Notes: generated by a model from the letters alone, not told the origin. A stretch of 64,000 nt of DNA from Glebionis coronaria (GCA_025667525.1 CM046878.1:572798868-572862867); one strand, 5' to 3'. Positions 13,384-23,815 are shown, counted from the first letter of the stretch. Numbers and translations: made by a program.

Positions 13384-13616
13384 CTGGAGATGACTTCGTA
13401 TTTCCATTATTGTTATATCTTTGTCTTCCATAATGCTTAAAATTTTATTAGGTGTAGCTGCTATAAAAGATTATTGGAAACACAAAAAAACAAAATAATT
13501 AGTTTATACAATGATGAAATATTATTTTTAGGGTTAGTATTTTCAAACCTTGACATCCTCCAAGTTTAACAACTATGTCAATGAATTTCCTTTCTAAGCA
13601 AGCACTCCATTTTTTA
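13384..13616 (-). repeat. GARP module 4 (linker fused to domain exon)
   Basis: The second half of the 250-bp exon 13798-13549 reads WSACLERKFIDIVVKLGG, and exon 13460-13384 reads ATPNKILSIMEDKD and IRSHLQ. Unlike the other modules, the linker and first GARP exon are one exon with no intron between. That linker holds WTQEMVYYFKERWE. Confidence 0.75.
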
Positions 13617-13896
13617 ACCATCGTATCTATGCTTATATCTTCTACGACTTTCTTTGTGGTTGTTTTTTGGTTTCTACGTTCCCACCTTTCTTTGAAGTAA
13701 TATACCATTTCCTGTGTCCACCCTTCTGTATCAACAAATGTTGGTTGATTGTTTTTGTTCACAAAATTGTTGACAATATGTGTTCCTTGTCTAAATTTCT
13801 ACAATACATGTCATATATGTTAGGTGATTAACAAAACATTTAAAAAGACGATATTAATGTTATAGACTGTAAGGATGTTTAATAAGAAATTGTTAC

Positions 13897-14126
13897 CTGA
13901 AGATGATTTTTTATTTACAACAACGTTATATCTTTGTCATTCATAAGACCTAAAATCTTATTAGGTGTAGCTGCTGTAAAAGGTTTTTTAGAATACGAAA
14001 AATAAATTAATTAGTTGAAACACTTATTAGATGTTTTAAAAAGGGTTTGTATTTCAAACCTTCAGATCCTCCTAGTTTAACAACTATATCAATGAATTTC
14101 CTATCCAACCCAGAAGACCATTTTTT
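13897..14126 (-). repeat. GARP module 3 (two lesions)
   Basis: Exons 14126-14060 and 13973-13897. They read WSSGLDRKFIDIVVKLGG, then ATPNKILGLMNDKD. The acceptor before the first exon reads CAA where sister modules have CAG. A TAA at 13915-13917 replaces the Glu found in other modules five residues before the NHLQ tetrad. Confidence 0.7.
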
Positions 14127-14506
14127 TTGCATTTTGTAACAAATAAATTAGTTAGGTGTTTAATTTAAATGTAAAGATGAAAAATGGATTAAAAGTTGGT
14201 TTAGAATAATTGGGCCTAACCTGTTTCCTTTTAATTGATTGTTTTTCTGTAACGATTTGTTGATTAGCTGTTTCATTCTTCATTTCTGGATTGCTGCATG
14301 TTTCTGTTTGTAGTGATTCATCTTTACTTTCAACCATGCTTGGTCTTTTGTTTTTGTTTAAGAAGCTAATGTTTGTCTTTGTTTTCTTTCTAAATGCCTA
14401 GAAGTTTAAGTAAAATATATTTTTTATTAGATCATTGATAGTTAAGTAATTTTTTTACTACTCATTGAATAATAACATGTTATAACTATTTAATATACAA
14501 TCTTAC

Positions 14507-14729
14507 CTGCAGATGGTTGCTTATTTCCAAAATTGTTAAATTATCATATTTCACATTTTCATAAATTTTCTTGGGTTTGGCTGCTGTTTTAAAAAACAAT
14601 CAATATAACAGTTAGTTTATAAATAAACAAAATATTGTTTAAACAAATTTCTTTCTTCATACCTTGAGGTCCTCCAAGTTTAGCAACTATATGAATGAAT
14701 TTGTTGTCCAACATTGGTGTCCATTTTAC
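14507..14729 (-). repeat. GARP module 2
   Basis: Exons 14729-14663 (67 bp) and 14583-14507 (77 bp). They read WTPMLDNKFIHIVAKLGG, then AKPKKIYENVK and ISNHLQ. The following linker (14397-14221, 59 codons) is open and ends in a lysine-rich IKRKQ. Confidence 0.75.
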
Positions 14730-15081
14730 CTGCAATATATAGTTTTCTCCAAAATTATAACATAAACTTGAATAACAAATTGACACATAATTTGAAGAAT
14801 GAGATGAAACCTGTGTTTTCCTTTTTTTTCTATAGCAAACTGTTCTTTTGATGTTCCATTCTGCATTTTTTAATTCATGAACATTCCTGTTTGTAGCGCC
14901 TCGACTTTCATGTCACTCATTGTTGGTTGTTGATTTGTGTATGAAAAATTGTCACCTATCTTTGTTTTCTTTCTAAATGCCTTCAAGTTCAACAATAATA
15001 CTTTTAATGATAGTTATACAATATTTAAGTGATCTTCTTTATTAATGTTTGCACAATAACAGGTTATACACATAATCTAAC

Positions 15082-15312
15082 CTGGAGATGGCTTTTTATT
15101 TCCAAAACCGTAACATCATCATCTTGCATATGCTCAAAAATTTTCATAGGTTTCGCCCCTACAAAAGTTTTTTAATAAAACAATTAAAAAAACGTTATTT
15201 TTTAAATCTACCAAATATTGTCTAACAAATTATATTGTTTCAAACCTTCTGATCCTCCAAGTTTATATACTATGTTGATGAATTTCTCGTTCAACAATGC
15301 TGTCCATCTTTT
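15082..15312 (-). repeat. GARP module 1
   Basis: Exons 15312-15246 (67 bp) and 15158-15082 (77 bp). They read KRWTALLNEKFINIVYKLGG, then AKPMKIFEHMQ and IKSHLQ. The following linker exon (14980-14811) carries a TAA stop and one missing base. Confidence 0.75.
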
Positions 15313-15958
15313 CTGCAATTTATAATAAACAAATAATCTGGATGTTGAATTATACATTTGCTTTACGAACAACATGATAACCCATTCCTTAATAAGTGGA
15401 AACTTGCAAATATTGTAAAAACCAACTGGTATGAAAAGCGTGTATCATAAAGATAAAAGAAAGTATTATATGAGTATTTCTAGTTGCTAAACCACCCTTT
15501 GAATTAATTGTTGACAACTGGTGTTATACATATCCCATTACTTAATCAATAACAGTCATTTGAAATCCAATATTACTACCACCATGCTCCATCTATAAGA
15601 TACAAAAATACTCATATTATTAAAAGAAACAGTCGAAGCTTGATGGATATTAAGAAAATATATTTCCCTTCTTTCCAAATATTTTTACCATCATCATACA
15701 AAGAAATTAAAACCATGGCTAACAAAATTGACATTTGCCTCCTGGTTTGGAGATGGCTGTGATGACAATAATCACAAAAGAATAATTGCTGTTAACTAAG
15801 AGCAAAGTTCTATGAATTTTTCCAAACCTGTCTTTTGTTTGTCGCTAGCTTCTGAGTATCATCTTCTTTTGTTCTTTTAGAGTAATTTTTTTTGGTCATT
15901 TTAATCACAAACAGAGAGGGACGATTTTTTGGTTAAGGTTTATTAAAATCAACGTATG

Positions 15959-15960
<2 letters not shown>

Positions 15961-16016
<56 letters not shown>
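15961..16016. repeat. (AT)n microsatellite
   Basis: An almost pure TA dinucleotide run of about 55 bp lies in the divergent spacer between the transposase gene start (15899, -) and the B3-like gene (16385, +). Confidence 0.95.
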
Positions 16017-16024
<8 letters not shown>

Positions 16025-16384
16025 TGATTAACATACCAATTATAATTGTACTTGAATTGTATTCTTTGTTTGATTGGTACAGGGTCGGTTTTTAATTTTT
16101 TTTTGGGTTAAGATTTAGTAATATCAACAAATATTATATCTATGTATAGATTAACATACCAATTATAATTTCATGAATTATACGGTTTTTTTATTGGGTT
16201 TTATTTACTACAATTGGATATGGACTACTACTAATTATTAGATAATTACTATTAAAGTATTATACTTCTAATAGGATTTTGTTAATATGTCTATATAAGT
16301 CGTTATATTGTTTGGTTTTTAGTACGGAACAATTTTTTAACGGTTTTTACAACAAAACTTAAATTTCTGTTTTTCTACTTTTTG

Positions 16385-17211
16385 ATGGAATTTTTGTGTC
16401 AGTTTCGAAACAGGACAGACGGTGGAATGGTATGTTGTTTTATTCTCTAATATATTTTTTTTGCAACTATCTATTTTTTAATGCTTAATTTATTTTGAAA
16501 AACAGATAGTTCCTGTTAACTTGTTGAGTTTTGCTAAAGGGAAGACAAATTAAAAATTGTGTGTACGTGCAACTGATTGTGTTTATTATATTCGTGTAAG
16601 ATATATCAATGTGTCTTTTGCATTGGTATATGGCAGAATTTGGAATCGTTATGTTAAGTCTAAAGGTATTATGGATGGGTGGCATGTTCACTTTGTAGTT
16701 TCTAGTAGGCTGAGTATGTTTTTTCTTGCTGAGTACAATTTAGAGGGCATGCCTATTTCAAGGTTATATAATTTCGGAAGATATGCGCCTGTTTGTCTGA
16801 CGTATGCTTCGTCACAAAGTAAACACATGCAGGTAATTAACTACAAACAACTACAGAATACCTTTTTTATAAATTTGTATAAAACTTATTTTTTGTTTTT
16901 TTTTAATTTTTTTACAGATATTACCAAAAAAATTCTTTCATGGTTTTATTAAGAAGGATAAGTTTGATTTTAAGAAAATTGAAAAGTATGAAGTCAAGCT
17001 TAAATTTATTGAAGAAGCACCACGTGGATTTTATGGGTGTAACTGGACAAATTTGATTGTAAAAGAGAATGTTACTGAAGGGCAAAAAATGGTGGTTTGT
17101 CATGCTGGAGGATTTAATTTCAATGTTACTGTTTTTGATTTTAATGGAGTTTCTATCGAGACTTACTGTTTGGTCTTAGTTGATGATGTTGAATGGTTTA
17201 CGGTTCAGTGA
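16385..17211 (+). pseudogene. B3-like DNA-binding protein, one internal stop
   Basis: Exons: 16385-16429 (ATG, 15 codons), 16506-16832 and 16918-17211 (TGA), with GT..AG introns of 76 and 85 bp and matching phases. Exon 2 starts IVPVNLLSFAKGK and carries DGWHVHFVVSS and YNLEGM. Exon 3 starts ILPKKFFHGFIKK and ends with the B3 hallmark WTNLIVKENVTEGQKMVVC plus VTVFDFNG. Two B3-like halves of about 110 and 97 residues are likely. The single lesion is TAA at 16551-16553; the frame continues unchanged after it. B3 proteins bind DNA in plant nuclei. It is divergent from the Helitron transposase gene and paralogous to the copy at 2210. A shorter product could start downstream of the stop, but no Met lies nearby. 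Confidence 0.65.
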
Positions 17212-17601
17212 CGTTGCTGGAAAGACTTGATTATTTCTGTCATGATATAGTTTTGTAGTATTTCGTTTGATTATTTCGTTTGATTAATAAAAGTTTTTGG
17301 TTCCTTTAATTATAATTTTTAGGGACTTCTTTGAATAAGCACTCTCCAAACACATTTATTCACAGATACCTATGTTATTCTATCATGGCACAATGGTTTA
17401 AGTCTATAAGTTGATATTGCTTAGTTGTGTATCATGGAGTATTTTCGAGAACTTATTCCCTGTAAAGAAATTTCAGTATCTTTGTTAACTCTCGGCAAAC
17501 ACTTTCACGTAAAAATTCTTTACCATTCTAATTAGTACTACATGAAACTTGTGTTTTTAAATCAATCAGCTTATTGCCTCATTTTTTGTCATACCACATG
17601 C

Positions 17602-17753
17602 ACATTGCTTACTTAAACTGCGTATTCGTTCTGATTTATTTTTTTATCCCAGATTACCAGTTTTTAGGGTGTTTGGGATTGCTTTGCCAGATTGATTATC
17701 TGATCTTTTGTGTGTTAACTATGATGATTTGAATAAGCAGCCTGACACCACTT
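17602..17753 (+). repeat. Left arm of ~150-bp inverted repeat
   Basis: It runs from ACATTGCTTACTTAAACTGC to CTGACACCACTT and contains GTGTTTGGGATTGCTT. The reverse complement is at 24597-24747 with only scattered differences. The arms enclose about 6.8 kb with the RPA1-like gene. Confidence 0.8.
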
Positions 17754-18228
17754 GCTCTCAAAGTTAATGAAGTCAGCAAACACGACATACATTTCAAAAG
17801 CTAACTTAAGATTATAAAGAAAAGCCACCGGTAAACATACCAGTTGTATGCGAACTTTTCATTCGTACCCGCAAGTGACTGACCATATGCGCTGGTTTTG
17901 GTTGACATGATTACAAATCTGCATCCACCTAAAACTAATAAATATTCTGAGTGTGATTACTTGTGTATAAAAGGCTTTGGGCAAACTTCAACTCGTGTAA
18001 CCCGTTCCCCTTTTAGCTTGTTGGTTTGACCCATATGACACGCTTTAAGGTCTAATACAACCTAAATCGAATCATTCATAAGCAAATGGGTTGAAACAAA
18101 TAACTACATCTAGAAATGAGACTTCTATCTTACTCAAGTACATCCTTTCATTATTTTCTTGAAGAGCTATTAACCACAAAAGTCCTAGAAATGGAACCTG
18201 ATGAATTAGTGGCATATGTACCAAAGTC
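17754..18228. other. no gene seen
   Basis: Unique-looking sequence between the inverted-repeat arm and the unknown pseudogene. A 66-codon plus-strand frame at 18116-18316 overlaps the minus-strand pseudogene and shows no family features. Confidence 0.4.
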
Positions 18229-18782
18229 TTATTGTGAAAATGCAATGGATTGTCCCGACTTCCCTTTCAACCCTGCATTGCCCTTTCTGTCATCATCAAC
18301 ATTTGATGAATCATGACCTGCTGCAGCTCTAGAAGCAGCTCGAGAAGCCTCTTCAGATATTCTGAAATCTTTCTTTTGTTGAGAATGGTGAGCTGATGCA
18401 GCTCCTGCAGGCGCTGCCAACATATGGTCATAAGTTTGCTTTATTGATTTCCGCAAACTTTGATATAGGGCACTTTGCGCCATTGATGATATTATGCCAG
18501 CAGTACCATTCATAGGAGCAAAAGACATTGCAAAAATTTGAGGTGAAACTGATGCGATCCACACCACCCTTTTTTTAACCCTTGTTGTTGCGATTTGTGT
18601 TGCTGATGCTGGTGGTGTTTCTTGTCATTTGAGTTGGCGCTAAGAGCATGAGACATGGCACCCTGAGCGTTCATCAGAGCAAAGTTCGGATCACTTCCAA
18701 CCCGCGCATAAACAACTCTCCATCCAAGAGATGCTTTATATTCATTCAACGCTTTCACTACATAGAAACAAATATAATTCAT
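18229..18782 (-). pseudogene. Unrecognised gene fragment with one frameshift
   Basis: Two overlapping minus-strand frames, 18782-18510 and 18567-18229, belong to one coding stretch. The first reads KASLGWRVVYARVGSDPNF and a His/Gln-rich tract; the second reads SPQIFAMSFAPMNGTAGI and an Ala/Ser-rich tail with SRAASRAAAGHDSS. They meet at an A7 run near 18573, where one base has been gained or lost. The composition is clearly protein-like, with strong codon structure and low-complexity nuclear-protein-type tracts, but I cannot name the family. No intron is obvious within it, so a captured or retroposed exon set is possible. It lies inside the inverted-repeat-bounded segment. Confidence 0.45.
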
Positions 18783-19613
18783 TAGCTCACTTTAACGCAC
18801 GTCAACATATTCAGTTTTGGTTTTTTAGTTACTTTTTTATGTTTTTCTGCATTCTGATGGTTATATATACTGTAGGTTCTGATGTATGCTCATGTTTGGT
18901 TCTGCATACACAACACCTTTTTCATTTGCATGCCAAACTGAGCTAAGTTTGTCATTGTGGCAGTTGCACATTCACATCAAAAGGGTTACTGGTCTCCTCT
19001 GTTTTCATTTACAACTGTATTCCTAAAAGGGGCATTGGGTGGCCTTTGTTTGTTTTTGGTCACTTTCTGTAAGTTGTGTCATTAGATATAGGATATTGTA
19101 TCAATGAGATTGAATACTTTAAAAACTTTTATCCTCAAAATTGTCGGATTAGTCAAGTTAATACAAATTAAGGCACCCTTAATCTTAATAGAGAATATTA
19201 GACTCGTTCAACACCATGTCACCCTGGATACCTTTTTCCCTTTTTTTAACCCATATCAGATGACAAAAAAGACCCAGTCAGGATTACCTATAGTACCTTC
19301 TATTCATGTGGATATAACGAATTTAAATGCTAAAATCTAAAACAATCAACTTGCACAAACTAACAACATTAGCACCCAAATTAAAATCATCAAACTTATA
19401 TATAATGCAATATAAGATATTCAATAATAGTACCTCTAAGCAAATGAAAGAAGGATAATATCAACCTTTATCTATTAAAATAAATAATTCGATAAATTCA
19501 ACATAACATAATCATAAACCAAGAATAGGAAAAACATAAATAAATAAAAGTATTAAATATTAACTAAATCAGACAATTTCTTTTAATTATTCTATCACTT
19601 GCATCAGAATAAT
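18783..19613. other. no gene seen
   Basis: AT-rich spacer upstream of the unknown pseudogene and downstream of the RPA1-like gene. It has only short frames without family features. Confidence 0.4.
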
Positions 19614-22082
19614 TTAGCCTTTATTGTCTTCACTCTCAACTTTCGCCTTCTTTTCCATCTCAAATACTTCTGGTTCTACGTTCTTTCTTTTACTTCCACC
19701 TTCTGCTAAAGTTTCATTCCCCTGATTTATAAAAATAATTCAGTATTTTTTTATTAATTTTTTTATTAGCTGCACATATATTTTATTTCTTAATAAAATA
19801 GTTTACAAAAATACCTGATTGCCTTCAACTTTAGGGATAACATCAGCTTCATGTTCAACTTTTCCTTTACTATCGTCAAATTCGGTGTCGCTTTTCTTAC
19901 CATTATCTTTTGCAGATATTTTTCCCAAACAATGACTTTTGATTTCCTGATAGTATTTAACATTGTTAAAATATAAACTTTCATGTTCAAATTTGATACT
20001 TAAAATAATGAAAAATAATGAAATTGAATTATTATATACCTCTTCTTCATTTCTTTGTTTTGCTACAATTGATTTCATAACAGCTTCATCATCAGTTACT
20101 CGGTTAACTGTGAATATATGATAATTGTTGTTCACATTGTATGTGGAAACTTGTAATTTAAATACAAACTCTTTGTTGACAATACTATCCAAATCTTTTG
20201 GGTACGATGTGATATCTTCATTCTGTTACAAAATAAAAATGTGTTGTTTTTAATATATCAAAAAATTAAAAAATTAAAAAAACATTTATGTAAAACAAAT
20301 GTATACACACATGATTACCTTATCAATCTTAGATATAAGATAGGCCACAGACTTTCCTACCAATTTTGCAACCTCTTGTTGAAACAAACAAAAAGAAGCT
20401 GAACCTGATTCATCTTGAACACGAATATAGACTTTAATCCTGAAAAAAATAATTCAAAAAAGTAGATAAAATTTAGGAATAAATTATGACAGTTTTTTTA
20501 TTATTATTATTGATACACGTATAATTTAATACACTAATACATACCTTGGATAAAGGTCACAATTTCTTTTACAATTTTCACAGTTGAAAATTCTGTCACT
20601 TGGATTACCTTGGAATGGTTTCACAATGCTACTACAATTGCTGCAGATTGTGTACTTGGTCAGCCACAATTTTCAAAATTTTACCAATGACAACACACCC
20701 AGTTGGCTGTAGATATACAAATATGAATTAGATGAAAATAATATAATAGTTTCATGCATATATTCTTAAAAACATTATTTACCTCTGATAACTCATACAG
20801 TTCATCAATAGTCATAACCGGGAATTGTGAATAGTAGTCTTCGGGATTTCTAACAATGGTGTTAGATAATAACTCAATTTTTGGCTTCTCAACTGATGCA
20901 AGATTTGTACTATGTATCCTAATTTTAAATAAACACAATAAATTAATATATATTTTACTAACAAAACGACTAAAGATTAAATACAAACTATAAATCTCTT
21001 ATATTTACACTTACTTGTCTTTGAAAGCTTTTATATGTTTGTTATCTTCATTGATAATCAACTTGGATCCAGCAAAACAGTTGGAAACTTGTCTTACACC
21101 TGTAATTTAAGATATTAATTTAAAATCTTTTTGATTTAATATATAGCAACGGTTATATAATTCATCAAAAAATGACACTTACGATTTCAGGTAGTTATTC
21201 TTGCCATCTTGATAAGAACTACTATTGGTTCAATTGATGATTGATTATCTTTGATATAATCATGAAGCTTTATAGCAAGGTCATTCCATAAGATACATGG
21301 AATTGTTGCCCCCCCTGTATAAACATATGAAAAATATTTATATATGGTTAAAAATATAATTTTTGTCTTAATTTTTATTATTAGATAATACTTACGTTAC
21401 ATCTTGGAGTTGAAATTCAAGAATATGTTTAGGTGCATTTTTGGGATTCAAGATGGTGATATCTTTGTTTTGTATCAATCGACCAATAACATCTACATTC
21501 AAATACAAAGAATTTTAAGATATACTATAGATTTTTAACAAAATTATTTAAACACAACTAACTTGTACAACAGAACATACTTACCAAACGAATAATTCTC
21601 ATCAATTCTTCGTTCCAAAAAGTCGTTAAACAAAACAAAATCAGCCCCTTCATCATTGCATTTGAATTCAGAGCAATTACGCACATTTGTTTTTTTAAAA
21701 AAGTAGATTTTGAATTCATGTTTTGTTAACTTTGTAGAATCAACATTCCTTTTAACATTGAAGTTTGATATTATTTGATAATCATTCTCTTTTAAAAGAG
21801 TATCAAAATCAAAAACAACAGAACTGCTAATTGTAGCATGAATCTTTGTCCCCTACATACAGAAATATGCCAAACATTAACAAAACCTAATACATAAAAA
21901 GTAACACATTACTTAATAAATTTAAATACCTGCTCATCCATTAAGATCATGTCAATGCCAACAAGCTTTGACGGATGGTTGTTGGAATAATATTGATTCC
22001 AAAGTGATACAACTTTTACTTTGATATTGAACTTCCCTTTGTCTGGGTAGATATCTTGAAGTGGAGTGATTTTCATTGACAT
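19614..22082 (-). pseudogene. RPA1-like single-stranded-DNA-binding protein (three OB folds), several lesions
   Basis: About eleven exons run from ATG at 22080-22082 to TAA at 19614-19616. Exon 1 (22082-21930) reads ITPLQDIYPDKGKFNIKVKV and ends MILMDEQ; exon 2 (21852-21585) opens GTKIHA; exon 3 (21492-21396) has DVIGRLIQNKDITIL. Later exons carry ILWNDLAIKLHDYI (DBD-B), a C4 zinc element CSNC..CENC and VQDESGSASFCLFQQEVAKL (DBD-C). The last exons are acidic and Lys-rich, ending KKAKVESEDNKG. Lesions: an extra G in the C-run at 21309-21314, an in-frame TGA at 21187-21189 and a frame slip near 20662. RPA1 coats single-stranded DNA; plant Helitrons carry such genes, and this one is on the same strand as the Rep/helicase 3.7 kb away. 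Confidence 0.8.
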
Positions 22083-22538
22083 AGCTGCAAATAGGGGGAA
22101 AATAATTAAAGAATGGTCGAATTTTAATAATCTGTGGATACACAAAAACTAAATTGCGTTTTGAATGGGTATATATAGGTGAATTATACCTATTGTAAAA
22201 CAATATAACTTCTAATTGTATTAGGATATATATGTAAGTCCATTAGGATATATCTGTAAATATATTAGGATATATCTATAGTTTTGTAAATGTATTAGAA
22301 TATATCTACTGTTTTTACAAATTTACATTATAGTCCAAGAATATGCAAAAACAATCAAACAGGTACATTCCTAAGCAGAACCAAATAAGCCATGACCTGA
22401 CTATATGAATCGAAACAAACAGCATATACAAACCAACTTATATCCAGTTATTCAACAACCAAATTAACAATTAAATAAATAAATGAAATTACCATTTTCA
22501 GAATATACCGTCAATACCATAATTACTAACTTGTTTTA

Positions 22539-22663
22539 ATTGGTGTGGCTTGTTTTGAGTCATTTCTGATTATATAAGCTTATTTTGAAACAATAAGCTT
22601 ATGTTACCCAGAAACTTTCAAAATAAGGTACAAAAAATGACGTTATCAAACATAGGCCAAGAA
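22539..22663. mobile_element. MITE-like repeat, copy 1
   Basis: It contains AATTGGTGTGGCTTGTTTTG, an AAGCTTATTTTGAAACAATA block and CAGAAACTTTCAAAATAAG. The same blocks recur at 23122-23280 and 23644-23815, and its inverted sub-motifs pair AAGCTTAT with ATAAGCTT. Confidence 0.6.
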
Positions 22664-22771
22664 CTATATAAGCCAAAACAAACATCCAATGATATCACAC
22701 CATAGAATGAGGTCATATTTACATACGCCAAGATAGGTGAATGCACAGAAGTTTGCAACAAAGTGTGTCAA

Positions 22772-22899
22772 ATGGGCAGAAACTTTGCAATAGATTTTTT
22801 ATAGGGTGTTTGCCTAACCTTATTTGATTTCAGTTTATATACAATATAACCTCTAATTTTCTGACTTACTTTGAAACTTATGGCCTTATGTAAAACTTA
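22772..22899 (+). repeat. 128-bp direct repeat, unit 1
   Basis: It starts ATGGGCAGAAACTTTGCAAT and runs to TTATGTAAAACTTA. An almost identical copy is at 23514-23641. A further block, ACTCTTATCTTGCGTAAGTT, occurs at about 22900 and 23436. Confidence 0.85.
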
Positions 22900-23121
22900 C
22901 TCTTATCTTGCGTAAGTTTCTTCACGAAATTTCAATAACTGGTATTTTTTCTTGCGTATGTATAATTATATATAGTCAGACTAAAAGTGTCAGTCATTTA
23001 AAAGTAACCATATTAACTGAACTGTGCATGTTTCAAACAGTCCTGGAAACCTGTTCTGTCGAAAGATAAGTTGTTCAACTATGCAGATTAACAGATTGTT
23101 CATTTGCATATAAAAATAACT

Positions 23122-23280
23122 GGTGGCTTATTTCATTTTCGGCTTATGTTTCTTAAGATCAATTGGTGTGCTTTGTTTTCACTCATTTCGGCTAATATAA
23201 GCTTATTATGAAACAATAAGTTTATATTACACAGAAACTTTCAAAATAAGCCACAAAAAATGTGGTTATGAAACACAGCC
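23122..23280. mobile_element. MITE-like repeat, copy 2
   Basis: It opens GTGGCTTATTTCATTTTCGG and ends near GAAACACAGCC. It shares CGGCTAATATAAGCTTATTA and CACAGAAACTTTCAAAATAA with copy 3. Confidence 0.6.
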
Positions 23281-23513
23281 CGAGAACTAATATATATGAA
23301 GAACATCTTATATTAGACTGCTTAGAAGAAGGATGATAGTCTAACTTATAACTAATTTGGGGCAACTGAAGTAGCAAAATTTCAATGGTAAGTAGCTAAT
23401 CCCAATTTTATAATATATATCCTATATATTTGGGTACTCTTATCTTGCGTAAGTTTGTTCACGAAATTTCAATAAGCTTATGTTACCCAGAAACTTTCAA
23501 AATAAGGTACAAA

Positions 23514-23641
23514 AATGGGCAGAAACTTTGCAATAGATTTTTTATAGGGTGTTTGCCTAACCTTATTTGATTTCCGTTTATATACAATATAACCTCTAAT
23601 TTTCTGACTTACTTTGAATCTTATGGCCTTATGTAAAACTT
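23514..23641 (+). repeat. 128-bp direct repeat, unit 2
   Basis: Second copy of the block at 22772-22899, with two substitutions noticed by eye (TTTCAG to TTTCCG and TTGAAAC to TTGAATC). It runs directly into MITE-like copy 3. Confidence 0.85.
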
Positions 23642-23643
23642 AT

Positions 23644-23815
23644 CGGGTTGTTTCTTTCAGCTCATATACTGGGATTATGGCTTATTTCATTTTCTGCTTA
23701 TGTTTCTTAAGCTCAATTGGTGTCCCTTATTTTCACTCATTTCGGCTAATATAAGCTTATTATGAAACAATAAGTTTATATTACACAGAAACTTTCAAAA
23801 TAAGCCACAAAAAAT
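23644..23815. mobile_element. MITE-like repeat, copy 3
   Basis: It opens CGGGTTGTTTCTTTCAGCTC and closes with AAGCCACAAAAAAT. The same family supplies the outer element in the LEA intron (about 29526-29992), which ends in the complementary GAACAACCACCC. Confidence 0.6.

Larger units (their letters stand above)
12473..15899 (-). pseudogene. Five-module GARP (SHLQ Myb-like) N-terminal extension of the Helitron transposase gene
   Basis: Fifteen exons read on the minus strand: 15899-15828 (ATG at 15897-15899), 15312-15246, 15158-15082, 14980-14811, 14729-14663, 14583-14507, 14397-14221, 14126-14060, 13973-13897, 13798-13549, 13460-13384, 13288-13037, 12969-12897, 12804-12728 and 12647-12473. They encode five copies of a GARP-type DNA-binding domain: an exon like WSACLERKFIDIVVKLGG, a 77-bp exon ending in SHLQ, NHLQ or NHLK, then a linker starting KFR, AFR or IFR. 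The last exon ends in phase 1 and the next acceptor at 12399 restores Asp-Tyr-Met-Asp, joining the Rep/helicase. Lesions: stops at 14870-14872 and 13915-13917 (both consistent with Glu codons changed to TAA), a missing base in the 14822-14829 run, and AA instead of AG before the exon at 14126. I infer sequence-specific DNA binding; the fusion has not been shown to be expressed. Confidence 0.75.

Noticed and set aside
12473..15899. Reading the repeated array as several separate two-component response-regulator genes
   Set aside because: No receiver domain, no stop and start between modules, and introns link all modules in phase into one frame.
15897..16385. Helitron 5' end placed in the divergent spacer
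   Set aside because: No convincing TC start on the minus strand, and the (AT)n run makes any match meaningless; the boundary stays open.
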